Assembly: GCF_000828085.3 (NCBI RefSeq)
Contig: NZ_JXCA02000030.1
Coordinates: forward strand, 432,167 to 482,348
Direction: 5' to 3'
From: Scytonema tolypothrichoides VB-61278
GTDB lineage: Bacteria > Cyanobacteriota > Cyanobacteriia > Cyanobacteriales > Nostocaceae
DNA length: 50,182 bases
Below the pieces are notes generated by a model. The model had not been told where the DNA came from, did not search any database, and saw only the letters and a program-made list of their open reading frames with translations. Numbering within the stretch: position 1 is the stretch's first letter; each line of letters begins with the position of its first letter. The translations under genes were made by a program, and so were the position numbers. This document shows, piece after piece, positions 16,387-25,507 of this stretch.

Positions 16387-17586
16387 TCAAAGTAAAGACT
16401 TGATATCCGACACAACACCTTCGACGACTTGAGAACCGAACAGTGACTCAAGCAATTCTTGTTCAACATTAACCTTTAGGGGAGTTGATAACAATCTCAC
16501 TACTTCGTCTGCGAAAGATTGAGCATCAACAGCTATTTTAAAAAGTTTTCTCACTTCTTCTGGCAAACCAGCTATTCCCTGAGGTGTAGAAACAATAGGT
16601 CTACCAGAGACAAGCATTTCTATGGACTTTATACTCACCCCGCTACCTGTTAAAACCGGATTAATCAGAACATGCCCCGACTGGTAAACTGCTAGAGAGG
16701 ATGGTGGATTGATGCTCAGATAGACACCTTGCTGTTCATCGCATAGTTGCCTGATTTTCTTTACAGGATTTGAGCCAGCGATTAGCACTTTAACAGTGGG
16801 TAATGCAGAGTGTATAATAGGAAAAACCTGTGTTAGAAACCAGACTATACCAGCTACGTTGTTGTCAACCTTTAGGTTACCTAGAAACACAACGTCATAC
16901 ACAATATTGGCGCTGATTTGATCATGGGCTTGTTCTGAATAATTATCTTTAGGAAACTCAACAATAGGCGGTAAGTAGCGCCCATTCTTAAAGCCTTGAC
17001 TTTGCCAAAATTTGAAGTCATCTACAGAGATATCGTAGAATAAAGCACTCTTTTTCAGTAAGTCTTTTTCAAAACTTTCCAAGTGAGAGACTGACAAATA
17101 TCTTTTGAGCTTACTTGTAAAGTCTGTTGTAGATGCAAGTAAACGACGGTAATATAAATACTCTATATTGTGAGAGCGAGTGATGAGGGGTACATTTAAC
17201 TTTTTGCTTAACGTAGCTGCGATTTCTCCACCGTGAATTCCATCCAACCAGAGAACATCAGGATGAAAAAGACGGACATCAGAAAGCAGAGTCGTTAACT
17301 CTTTTCCTCTGACAATCCGAGAAGTCACTTCTAAAGGATAATGTAATAAATCAATTGCCCTACGAGCAAGAGAACCTAGTGTACGTTGAAATGGTATGAG
17401 ATAAATTTCTTTGACATATTTCTTAATTTCAGCTATTTCCTCTGGTTGTAGCGGTTCATTGATCCAGGATATGAGTTGTAATTCCACACCAATATTAGAG
17501 AAGGCTTTTATCCTTCGCCACATCTCTACTCGCGCACCACGATTCGGAGGGTAGGGAATGTCATGACATATTAAAGTAATCTTCAT
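16387..17586 (-). CDS. Glycosyltransferase family 4-like protein
   Basis: A 399-residue GT-B enzyme. The N-terminal nucleotide-sugar fold begins ITLICHDIPYPPNRGAR, a start seen in GT4 enzymes of exopolysaccharide and EpsH-type systems. RSHNIEYLYYRRL marks the acceptor domain. The C-terminal domain has VVFLGNLKVDNNV, INPVLTGSGVSIKSIEML and SGRPIVSTPQGIAGLP. It would add one sugar to the repeat unit. It is 15 bases from the polymerase gene stop upstream and on the same strand, so it is in the same operon. Confidence 0.9.
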   Translation of the reverse strand: MKITLICHDIPYPPNRGARVEMWRRIKAFSNIGVELQLISWINEPLQPEEIAEIKKYVKEIYLIPFQRTLGSLARRAIDLLHYPLEVTSRIVRGKELTTLLSDVRLFHPDVLWLDGIHGGEIAATLSKKLNVPLITRSHNIEYLYYRRLLASTTDFTSKLKRYLSVSHLESFEKDLLKKSALFYDISVDDFKFWQSQGFKNGRYLPPIVEFPKDNYSEQAHDQISANIVYDVVFLGNLKVDNNVAGIVWFLTQVFPIIHSALPTVKVLIAGSNPVKKIRQLCDEQQGVYLSINPPSSLAVYQSGHVLINPVLTGSGVSIKSIEMLVSGRPIVSTPQGIAGLPEEVRKLFKIAVDAQSFADEVVRLLSTPLKVNVEQELLESLFGSQVVEGVVSDIKSLL

Positions 17587-17601
17587 AGTTTTAATAAGTT
17601 C

Positions 17602-18903
17602 TCAATTAATTATTCCTTCTTCCTCTTGCATCAAACTGAGATAATAGTTGTATTTTTTCGCTTGTTCATACTCCACAGCCGTTGAAAAAATTATTGATAT
17701 GTATAATATCCAAAAGATACTGTTAGTTGCAACAAGAGTGCTTTCTGTGACGTTGGATAGAAATAAAAACGTCAGATACATTAATGGCCATAAACCTTCT
17801 ACCATTTTAGTCATCCTTAACCACATAACTCCTTTTATACAGGCGGTTACATAGCTTATGGAAAAAACGATTAACCCTATTATTCCTAATTCTGCAAATA
17901 AATCCATAAAGCCATTGTGAGCATAAGGACATTCCCATTCTAAAGTGCGCCAAAGGTAGGCTGTCACATCATTATCCCAGCTTTGCCAAACGGCATTAAA
18001 ACCATAACCTAGTAAAGGGCGTTCCCAAATTAGCTCAAGCATTAATTCCCAGATATCTGTGCGTCCTGTCAGTGTCAAATCCTTACCTAATGCAGTCGCT
18101 ATAACTGGTAAATTATCTAATAACAAGACAGCTATACTTCCTAACACAAGAATCACAGTAAGGACTGAAGGAATAACTTGGTTATATTTACCTCGCAAAG
18201 CCCTATATAGTGGCAAAATAGTTATCAAAGTCAGAAGAACAACCAGGGCTGTTTTTGATGTTGAAAGAATGATTAAAATCGCTGAAAGAACAAAACCAAC
18301 CCACGGAACCCATCTATATTTCTGTTGAGAAAGGGAGTTATCAACACAGAGTAATAGAAACACTATAGTGCTTACATTCATGAGACGACCTAAGGTGTTT
18401 TTGTGCGTTATGACACCTCGCCAAGCTCCCGCGTGAATACCTTTTTCCTGAAAGGTCATCAAACCATAAGATGGCAGTGCTATGGCAAATACAAAGCTTA
18501 GTAATATTATTAACCCGAACATCCAGGCTAATAGCTCTAATTGCTCTCTCATGGTGTAACGCGTAGCTAAGTATACTCCAAATCCAGTTGTCCCCAAAAG
18601 AAGTACACCACGACGCAGCGTAAGATCTGGTGCTACTGTCCACAACACAGATGCTAATACAATTCCTGTTAGTAGCCAGATCCAAATATCCTTCTGTGCA
18701 ACGTACGCAAAACTTTTCCACCTTTTAATAATCAACAAGAGAGTCACGATATAGACTCCCAAAAAAAGGATTGGAGTGTATGGATCTTGACTCAGACCGA
18801 CAGTCTCTTCTTTTTCTATAAGAATAGGTATCAAGGCAGTTGTTGAAAAAAACAGACTCAATACAACAAATACCTTTTCGGCTAGCCTTGATAATCTGTG
18901 CAT
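17602..18903 (-). CDS. O-antigen ligase/polymerase (Wzy/WaaL family) membrane protein
   Basis: A 433-residue protein with ten or more hydrophobic segments and the large periplasmic loop typical of the Wzy_C/WaaL family. The loop carries LTGRTDIWELM, RPLLGYGFNAVW and the conserved His of YAHNGFMDLFAELG. In a Wzx/Wzy system it joins repeat units flipped by Wzx at the periplasmic side. Sequence alone cannot separate polymerase from ligase; the neighbouring Wzx-like flippase and Wzc-like chain-length protein favour polymerase. It is the first gene of the leftward operon, so its promoter should be in 18904-19420. Confidence 0.88.
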   Translation of the reverse strand: MHRLSRLAEKVFVVLSLFFSTTALIPILIEKEETVGLSQDPYTPILFLGVYIVTLLLIIKRWKSFAYVAQKDIWIWLLTGIVLASVLWTVAPDLTLRRGVLLLGTTGFGVYLATRYTMREQLELLAWMFGLIILLSFVFAIALPSYGLMTFQEKGIHAGAWRGVITHKNTLGRLMNVSTIVFLLLCVDNSLSQQKYRWVPWVGFVLSAILIILSTSKTALVVLLTLITILPLYRALRGKYNQVIPSVLTVILVLGSIAVLLLDNLPVIATALGKDLTLTGRTDIWELMLELIWERPLLGYGFNAVWQSWDNDVTAYLWRTLEWECPYAHNGFMDLFAELGIIGLIVFSISYVTACIKGVMWLRMTKMVEGLWPLMYLTFLFLSNVTESTLVATNSIFWILYISIIFSTAVEYEQAKKYNYYLSLMQEEEGIIN

Positions 18904-19420
18904 GGTAACTCTATTTGCAATAACTCATTAGCCGTCTCAATAAAAATTTTTTAACTGAAAAAGTAATGCTTAATTTGAATAGGCATCCTAAATAAATTTA
19001 CCGTTTTAAGACTATTCTATTTAACTCTCGTATAATTATGTCCACAGAAGTGATTTTTGATTCACCTGAAGTTTTGACTTTACTTTATCTTTATTAGCGA
19101 ACTCCTTTTTATGAATTTTATGTAAAGAAGAGCAGAACACATACGTAGGAGGGTATGTTAGAGGATACTGAAACTAGCAAAAATCTGGTATATTTATCCC
19201 TATGATCAGGGAGTACTCTGCGCAAAAAAAAACTAATGGGTGCAGAGTCTGTAACCGCATCACCTTGTTGGGTCTTAGCCGTACCGTACTCACGCTACCA
19301 TTGGTGGTTGCAAATGCAACACCATTGCAAATAGTTATCCCGTTTATGTTTCTGGCAAGTTGGCTAGAATTCAGTATCTAAAAATATAGATTGACAAAAT
19401 CGTGTATTCAATATATTTGA
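18904..19420. promoter_or_regulatory. Divergent control region between the wzy-like and wzc-like genes
   Basis: 517 bases, AT-rich at both ends, between oppositely read polysaccharide operons. It must hold both promoters. I see no confident -35/-10 pairs. A small inverted motif, GGTTGCAAATGCAAC, lies near 19305-19319. No gene or RNA is recognised. Confidence 0.45.
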
Positions 19421-21739
19421 ATGGGAAAACCAATGCCAACTAAGGAACAAAGCTTGCAGTACTTGAGAAATTCCAATAGTCTCTTGAAAGAGCCGTATTT
19501 GTTCTGGAGAAGACCAGAAGGTGAAGAAGAAAATACAGGTTTTAATCAGGTTTTATCTGTATTGCGTCGTCGCGTAGGTTTGATTGCTAGTGCGACAGTT
19601 ATTGTGACAACAGTGGCTATTGCGTGGACAGCAACTCGAACTCCAAAATATGAAGGAAAATTTCAAATATTAGTTGAACCATTAAAAACTGCTGATAGTG
19701 AGTTACTGCTTTTACTGTCGGAGACATTAAAGCAAAATATCAACGAAATCACCAAACAAAATAAAACCGAAATGGATTATCAAGCTTTGATGGAGGTTTT
19801 GAAAAGTCCAAAGCTGATAGACCCAGTTGTCAAAGATCTGAAAAACCGCTATCCAGACATTACCTACGATCAGCTTGTTGCGAGTGATGCGTCGGGTATT
19901 GTGTCTCGTGAACGAGTTGGCACCCTACATATTAGTCGGATTGGTAAAGGCAAAGACCTATCAAGAGTTGTGGAGGTTCGCTATCGAGAATCCAACCCAC
20001 AAAAAGTCCAGCATGTTTTAGAGCAGGTATCACAAGCATATCAAAACTACAGTAAAGAACAACAGCAGACGAACTTACGTCAAGGAATCAAATTTGTTGA
20101 ACAGCAGATTCCCAAAATACAACTTCGGGTGAATACACTTCAAGGACAAATGCAAGTGTTCCAAAAGAAGCACAACATGTTCAACCCTCAGCTTCAGGGG
20201 CAACAATTACTCAACAGAGTTGATGAACTCAAAGCACAGCGCATAGAAACCGAAAGAGGCTTAGCTGAGACTCGGTCACTTTCTGCTTCTTTGCAAAAGC
20301 AGTTGCAAATGTCAGAGAATACAGCGATCGCCGCATCAGCATTGAGTGAATCACCCCAATATCAGCAAGTCCTGACTCGTTTGCAAGAGATAGAAACAAA
20401 AATTGCCACAGAGTCAACCCGCCTGACTGACAACAATCCAGTCATGCGGAATTTGCGCGAACAGCGACGCAAACTCCTACCTTTAGTACAGCAAGAAGCA
20501 AAACTAGCATTAGGCAAAAATGGCGGGAGGAATAACTCCCAAGTCGGAGTTTATCAAAACTCGGTTCGTCGTGACCTGATCAAACAACTGGCTGATACCG
20601 CTAACCAAATTCAGACGTTAGAAAGTAGCCTCCAAGCTAATCAAAAAGCAACGGCTGAGGTGAATCAACAAATTCAGGAATATCCTGCCCTTTCACGTCA
20701 GTATGCCAATTTGCAAAGAGAATTGCAAGTTTCTAGCGACACCCTCAACCAGATTTTAGCTAAGCAAGAAGCACTGCGGGTAGATGCTGCTCAACAGGAT
20801 ATTCCTTGGGAAGTGATTACACCTGCGACACTCCCTCGTGATAAAAAAGGTCATCTCGTACCAGTCGGACTGAATGCTGAACGTAACATTGCTTTGGGAG
20901 TTGTTGGAGGTTTACTCTTGGGAACTCTGGCTGCTTTTGTTCTGGAGAATTCGCAAAATGTCTTTCGCGATCCTGAGGAAATCAAACGTACAACTAAACT
21001 ACCAGTTTTTGCGGTCGTTCCTTTCCATAAAGAATTGCGACACCCAACTTCTGTCAGTGATAAACAACTCCTATTAGCAGATCAAAAAGGAAAAAATCAA
21101 TTGACACCAATTGTAAAAGCTGAGACTCAGGAGTATCAAACAACAGCTTTTACCGAAGCTTTTTGCTCTCTTTATAACAGAATAAACTCTCTCAAATCAC
21201 AAGCTTCTATCCACTCAATAGTCGTCACATCAGCGACAAGTGGCGATGGAAAATCTACAGTAGCAGTGAATTTAGCAAAGATAGCAGCTCAAGCAGGTCA
21301 AAAAGTGCTACTAGTAGATGCTAATTTACGTCATCCTCAAGTTCATCATGCATTAGGTTTAGTTAACATCAAAGGACTTAGCGAGATACTTTTTCTAGGT
21401 ATAGATTTTAATGATGTTGTTGGACAAGCACCCAGAGAAGAAAATCTTTTTGTGATTACGGCTGGTGATGCACCACAAAATCCCACAAAGCTGTTCTCAT
21501 CTCAAAGAATGGAGAATTTCGTGGAGGAAGCCCATGCAAAGTATGATTTAGTTGTGTATGACGCACCACACATTATGGGACTTTTAGACACAAACATCTT
21601 AGCAAATCGTGTCGATGGAGTTTTAATGGTTGCAGGACTTGGTAAAACAGTTCGTCCTTCTTTGCACCAAGCCTTGGAAGAATTAAAAACTGGTCAGGTT
21701 CCAGTCTTGGGCATAGTAGCTGATACCATTGAACGGTAG
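19421..21739 (+). CDS. Polysaccharide copolymerase with BY-kinase domain (Wzc/GumC-like)
   Basis: A 772-residue protein combining a Wzz-type chain-length domain with a tyrosine autokinase-type ATPase domain. The first membrane segment is near residues 52-71. Long periplasmic coiled-coil-rich helices (about 190-460) follow, then the second segment near 488-508. The cytoplasmic P-loop domain has Walker A (TSATSGDGKST, around residues 602-612), Walker A' (VLLVDANLRHPQ) and Walker B (YDLVVYDAP). The C-terminus ends at VLGIVADTIER with no tyrosine cluster, unlike classical Wzc. It would control polymer length and assembly at the inner membrane together with the flippase and polymerase encoded next to it. 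Confidence 0.92.
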   Translation: MGKPMPTKEQSLQYLRNSNSLLKEPYLFWRRPEGEEENTGFNQVLSVLRRRVGLIASATVIVTTVAIAWTATRTPKYEGKFQILVEPLKTADSELLLLLSETLKQNINEITKQNKTEMDYQALMEVLKSPKLIDPVVKDLKNRYPDITYDQLVASDASGIVSRERVGTLHISRIGKGKDLSRVVEVRYRESNPQKVQHVLEQVSQAYQNYSKEQQQTNLRQGIKFVEQQIPKIQLRVNTLQGQMQVFQKKHNMFNPQLQGQQLLNRVDELKAQRIETERGLAETRSLSASLQKQLQMSENTAIAASALSESPQYQQVLTRLQEIETKIATESTRLTDNNPVMRNLREQRRKLLPLVQQEAKLALGKNGGRNNSQVGVYQNSVRRDLIKQLADTANQIQTLESSLQANQKATAEVNQQIQEYPALSRQYANLQRELQVSSDTLNQILAKQEALRVDAAQQDIPWEVITPATLPRDKKGHLVPVGLNAERNIALGVVGGLLLGTLAAFVLENSQNVFRDPEEIKRTTKLPVFAVVPFHKELRHPTSVSDKQLLLADQKGKNQLTPIVKAETQEYQTTAFTEAFCSLYNRINSLKSQASIHSIVVTSATSGDGKSTVAVNLAKIAAQAGQKVLLVDANLRHPQVHHALGLVNIKGLSEILFLGIDFNDVVGQAPREENLFVITAGDAPQNPTKLFSSQRMENFVEEAHAKYDLVVYDAPHIMGLLDTNILANRVDGVLMVAGLGKTVRPSLHQALEELKTGQVPVLGIVADTIER

Positions 21740-21792
21740 CTAGTAGCAGACAGTGATATTTTCGTCACTCGTTAGTTGTCTAAAAGATAGTA

Positions 21793-23154
21793 ATGAGATC
21801 AATTCATCCTGTGTTAAACATTATCAAGAAAAAATTCTCCAGTCAATTCATCCGAAATGTTGGCTGGCTGAGTATCTCAGAGATTATCTACAGAGTTTTG
21901 CGCTTGGGATTAGTTGTAATCATTGCGCGGTTTTTGAGCCGCCACGACTACGGTTTGGGTGCAATTGTAATGACAGTACGTGAGTTTTCACTCACGTTTG
22001 CTGATGTAGGTATAGCAGCAAAGATTATTCAGGCTGAAGAAGAAGAATTAGAGGATTTGTGTAACTCTGCATACTGGTTAAGTTGGGTCGTTTTTTTGAG
22101 TCTTTTTCTGATTCAGTCTATTGCGGCTTTTCCCATAGCTTGGTTTTATCAAAGTCCAAATCTAATTTTGCCAATTATTGTTTCAGGTTTAGCTTACTTA
22201 ATTTGGCCTCTATCTACCATACAAAAAACTCTCATCCAAAGAGAAAATCGTCTGAAAGTAATAGCTATTACGAATAGTCTTCAAAACTTGATTGGCAGTA
22301 TATTGAGTGCGATTTTTGCTGTATCAGGTATGGGTGTATGGTCGTTGGTGTTGCCTCCAATATTAGCTGCACCTATGGAACCCTTAATATACTACAGAGC
22401 ACATCCTTGGCGTTTAAATACAGGTTTTACTACAAAAAATTGGAGACATATCTTAAATTTTGGTAAAAATATTTTAGGCGTCTCCTTATTAAAAACATTA
22501 AGAAATAACTTAGATTATTTATTGGTTGGTCGCTTTGTGGTCAACCCAGAAGATCCTGAATATGGAATTAAGGAATTAGGGTTATACTTCTTTGGTTTTA
22601 ACGCCGGATTAGGAATTAGTTTAAGTTTTATTAAAGCTATTAACTCAGCAATTTTGCCTCATTTATGTGCTGTTCGAGCAGAATTTTCTGAATTGAAAAT
22701 ATCTTATTTTAATAGTCTGAAAACTATTCGCGCTACCATTGTTCCTTTTGTCATACTCCAGTCCAGTTTAGCTCATATTTATGTACCAATTGTTTTTGGT
22801 AAGAAATGGCAGTCTGCCATCCCCATCGTTGTTCTCATTTGCTTATCGGCAATTCCACGACCCTTTGCAGACGCTGCATCCCAATTGCTTATAGCTGTTG
22901 GGAAACCTCATTTAGATTTACATTGGAATGTCTTATTTACTATCCTATTTAGCGTAGCAATCCTGATAGGAGTGAACTTACAAGTTCTTGGTGTAGATAC
23001 ATCTGTCTTATCAGTTCATCTCGGAGAACATTGGCAAATAATTGTTGTCGCTATATCTGTTTTATTAGTTCATATTGTGTTTTTACCTTTGTTTACATTG
23101 TGGGCAACACGTTATGTTTTCCCAAAAACTAAGAAAAATGAGGGGCTTCTATGA
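21793..23154 (+). CDS. Oligosaccharide flippase (Wzx-like, MOP superfamily)
   Basis: A 453-residue membrane protein with about 12 to 14 hydrophobic segments. The N-terminal block FIRNVGWLSISEIIYRVLRL and the Arg-rich short loops, such as RFLSRHDYG, are typical of Wzx/RfbX-type flippases. It moves the finished lipid-linked repeat unit from the cytoplasmic to the periplasmic face for the polymerase. The gene follows the Wzc-like gene by 53 bases. Its stop overlaps the start of the next glycosyltransferase gene (ATGA), so translation is coupled. Confidence 0.9.
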   Translation: MRSIHPVLNIIKKKFSSQFIRNVGWLSISEIIYRVLRLGLVVIIARFLSRHDYGLGAIVMTVREFSLTFADVGIAAKIIQAEEEELEDLCNSAYWLSWVVFLSLFLIQSIAAFPIAWFYQSPNLILPIIVSGLAYLIWPLSTIQKTLIQRENRLKVIAITNSLQNLIGSILSAIFAVSGMGVWSLVLPPILAAPMEPLIYYRAHPWRLNTGFTTKNWRHILNFGKNILGVSLLKTLRNNLDYLLVGRFVVNPEDPEYGIKELGLYFFGFNAGLGISLSFIKAINSAILPHLCAVRAEFSELKISYFNSLKTIRATIVPFVILQSSLAHIYVPIVFGKKWQSAIPIVVLICLSAIPRPFADAASQLLIAVGKPHLDLHWNVLFTILFSVAILIGVNLQVLGVDTSVLSVHLGEHWQIIVVAISVLLVHIVFLPLFTLWATRYVFPKTKKNEGLL

Positions 23155-24215
23155 AAAAAGTTTCTGTGATCATTCCAGTTTACAAAGTTGAGAAATATGT
23201 AGCTGCTACAATACAATCAGTTCTTGACCAAACCTATAAAAATTTTGAGTTGCTCATTATTGACGATGGTTCTCCGGATAAAAGTATAGAAATTTGCCAG
23301 CAATTTACAGACAATAGAATCAAAATAATTCGTCAGGAAAACCGGGGAGTTGCAGCGGCTCGAAACGTTGGTATTCGTCATGCTCAAGGAGAATATTTAG
23401 CTTTTTTAGATGCAGATGATTTATGGGTAAGCGAAAAGTTAGAACGACATATTGAACATTTAAAGAATTCACCAGCAGTGGGGGTGAGTTTTTGTCGCTC
23501 TTCTTTAATCGATGAAGCAGGGAAGCCTTTGGGTATTTATCAGATAACCAAGCTTAAGGAGATTACCCCACTTGATATACTTTGTCGCACTCCCATAGGA
23601 AATGGATCGGTACCCGTGATTCGGCGTGAGGTTTTTGAAGAAATTGCATTCCAAGATAATCTTTATGGAGTGGTAGAGAACTATTATTTTGATGATGATC
23701 GTCAACTCCACCCTTCAGAAGATGTGGAACTTTGGCTGCGGATAGCGATGAAAACGAAATGGCTTATAGAGGGAATTCCTGAAGCCTTGACGCTTTATCG
23801 AATAAATTCCCAGGGATTTTCGGCTCAACTGGTGAAAAAATTACATTCTTGGGAAACAATGCTGGAAAAAGCACGCGCCTACGTACCTCCAGCATCAATG
23901 GCCCAGTTGGAAAAAATCGCTATGGCTTATCAACTACGGCATTTAGCCCGAAGGGCAGTGACTTTAGAAGCTGGTTCAACAGCTGTGGAATTTGCTGTGC
24001 GATCGCTCTCCACTCACTGGCGAATTCTACTAGAAGAACCACACCGTACAATTATCACCCTAGCAGCAGCTTATTTTCTCTGGCTCATGCCACGCCAACT
24101 GTACCATCAAGTACAGTCTGTTGCTTTAAAAATTGCGGGATCTATTCAAAAACGACGCATTCAACAAGAAGAATTCGCAAAAAAATCTTATAGCGTTGTC
24201 CTAAAAGATGTCTGA
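23151..24215 (+). CDS. Glycosyltransferase family 2 (GT-A)
   Basis: A 354-residue GT2 enzyme. It starts KKVSVIIPVYKVEKYV, then VLDQTYKNFELLIIDDGSPD (nucleotide-binding Asp pair), NRGVAAARNVGI and the DXD-like LDADDLW. The probable catalytic base region is HPSEDVELWLRIA (EDVELW). The first ~220 residues are the catalytic domain; the rest is helical. It adds one sugar to the repeat unit. It overlaps the flippase gene by four bases. It is the last gene of this operon. Confidence 0.93.
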   Translation: MKKVSVIIPVYKVEKYVAATIQSVLDQTYKNFELLIIDDGSPDKSIEICQQFTDNRIKIIRQENRGVAAARNVGIRHAQGEYLAFLDADDLWVSEKLERHIEHLKNSPAVGVSFCRSSLIDEAGKPLGIYQITKLKEITPLDILCRTPIGNGSVPVIRREVFEEIAFQDNLYGVVENYYFDDDRQLHPSEDVELWLRIAMKTKWLIEGIPEALTLYRINSQGFSAQLVKKLHSWETMLEKARAYVPPASMAQLEKIAMAYQLRHLARRAVTLEAGSTAVEFAVRSLSTHWRILLEEPHRTIITLAAAYFLWLMPRQLYHQVQSVALKIAGSIQKRRIQQEEFAKKSYSVVLKDV

Positions 24216-24235
24216 TAGTTCTCAGGATAATTCTA

Positions 24236-24349
24236 GTGGAGAAAGGATTAGCGTATCCTCACCATCATCCCCGTTTTGATTTTGATGAAACCATCTTAGC
24301 GATGGGTGTGGAGATGTTCGTTCGCTGCGTAGAAAAATTCTGTAATTGA
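24236..24349 (+). pseudogene. Fossil C-terminus of an M20-family amidohydrolase
   Basis: An open frame ending in TGA at 24347-24349. It reads VEKGLAYPHHHPRFDFDET followed by ILAMGVEMFVRCVEKFCN. This matches, from memory, the last ~35 residues of cyanobacterial M20 peptidase/amidohydrolases, where HHHPRFDFDE and GVE.FVRCVEKF close the protein. All upstream catalytic parts are gone: the frame runs into the end of the GT2 gene. It marks a deletion or insertion breakpoint at the right edge of the polysaccharide cluster. Confidence 0.65.
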
Positions 24350-24471
24350 TAAAGGTGGATGGGTATTAATAAATATTAGGTACGAGAGTTCGTGGCTTGT
24401 CGTTAATCACTATAAGTCGCAATTAGTCATCTGTGCCAGTTACTTTTATGTACTACCCATCTACTTAATCA

Positions 24472-25302
24472 ATGAATTCTCCAACGTTAGATCCATCTGT
24501 TGCTTCGGCGATGCTTCCAGGGGAAGCGGCCCAAAGGGCGTACGCAGAATTTGAAACATCCAACGCCCCCAGTGTTTGGTCAAATTTAGATAAAAACCAA
24601 GTGCTGGCAGAAATGAAAATGCGCCTTTTGGACGCCTTTCAAGTCAACCAAGGTCAACAACCGTTTTGTGGTCCTGCATCGATTTTATTTGAACTCGTTC
24701 GTAAACAACCGCTGCGCTACGTGGAAATTTGCCGTAGTTTATTTGAAACTGGTGGTTTTCAAGGGCGAACCAAACGCATTGAAGCATCAAATAGATTGCG
24801 TCAAAGTCGAGGCAGACTACGAATGGGGCAAGCTGATTGGATGGTTCTAGCAACATGGCGAGAATCAGAAAATTTGGTTTTCCCTGTTGAACCAGAAGCA
24901 CCAGAGATTGTCCGCAATATAGCTGGCATGACCAAATCCTGGGAGATGAAAGGATGGGCGCGGGAAGTCTTAGGCTATCGCAACGTTAAATACACCCACA
25001 CTTATCTTTTTGGTGAAATCGATGCTTTGAATGAGGCAGAAACAGTGATCTCTGCTGGTGGCGTTGCCTTTGCTTTGATTACCGCACAAGGTTTGCTTAG
25101 TAACAATCCGCCACCTCTGCCTTACCCCACTCACTGGATCACACTCTTGGGTAATTTCTCAATTAAAAAGGGATTCTTCTGGAAACGTGACAGTGGTCGC
25201 ATTAGTATGGATGTTTACACTTGGGGAAGCAAGAGACACATAGATAAAGATGAGGGTCGTTTTGAAGCTTATTTTTGGGGTATTGTGACGGGTTCAATGT
25301 AA
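24472..25302 (+). CDS. Uncharacterised protein, possible papain-like cysteine peptidase
   Basis: A 276-residue protein without signal peptide or membrane segment. I do not recognise a named family. The arrangement suggests a papain-like fold: NQGQQPFCGPAS places Gln60/Gln62 before Cys66 at the start of a helix; PTHWITLLG places His221 on a strand; and MDVYTWG places Asp247 on the next strand. This Cys-His-Asp order and the CGP, HW and D..TWG contexts resemble C39-like peptidases and transglutaminase-like folds. The middle region (about 95-200) is unfamiliar. The next gene is a convergent MFS transporter. A peptidase, deamidase or toxin-like role is only an inference. Confidence 0.5.
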   Translation: MNSPTLDPSVASAMLPGEAAQRAYAEFETSNAPSVWSNLDKNQVLAEMKMRLLDAFQVNQGQQPFCGPASILFELVRKQPLRYVEICRSLFETGGFQGRTKRIEASNRLRQSRGRLRMGQADWMVLATWRESENLVFPVEPEAPEIVRNIAGMTKSWEMKGWAREVLGYRNVKYTHTYLFGEIDALNEAETVISAGGVAFALITAQGLLSNNPPPLPYPTHWITLLGNFSIKKGFFWKRDSGRISMDVYTWGSKRHIDKDEGRFEAYFWGIVTGSM

Positions 25303-25347
25303 GTGGGTGGACAAAACTAATAGAAGTGCGATACACCCTGGAATTAA

Positions 25348-25395
25348 GTAGGGGAGCCAGTGCTACAGGAGGGTTTCCCTCATTTGGTGTCTGGC
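25348..25395. repeat. GAGCCAGTGC-type interspersed repeat
   Basis: Reads GTAGGGGAGCCAGTGC, then AGGAGGGTTTCCCTCA and GTGTCTGGCGTCCC. It shares its left part with the repeat at 3655-3686. The arms GAGGGTTTCCCTC are themselves nearly palindromic. It lies in a 205-base spacer between convergent genes. Confidence 0.65.
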
Positions 25396-25507
25396 GTCCC
25401 CATACCTAAAGGCGATCGGCTTTCTGCTTTAATAGTTGTAAGTTGAAAAGCGCTATATCTCTTTGCTCATCAATGATACGAAAGTGACTGATTGCACGAT
25501 ACCATGT

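Noticed and set aside
16241-16432. Possible reverse transcriptase, because of RYADDF in a small plus-strand frame
   Set aside because: Only the YADD letters match. There are no other reverse transcriptase blocks, and the frame overlaps the glycosyltransferase gene at 16387.
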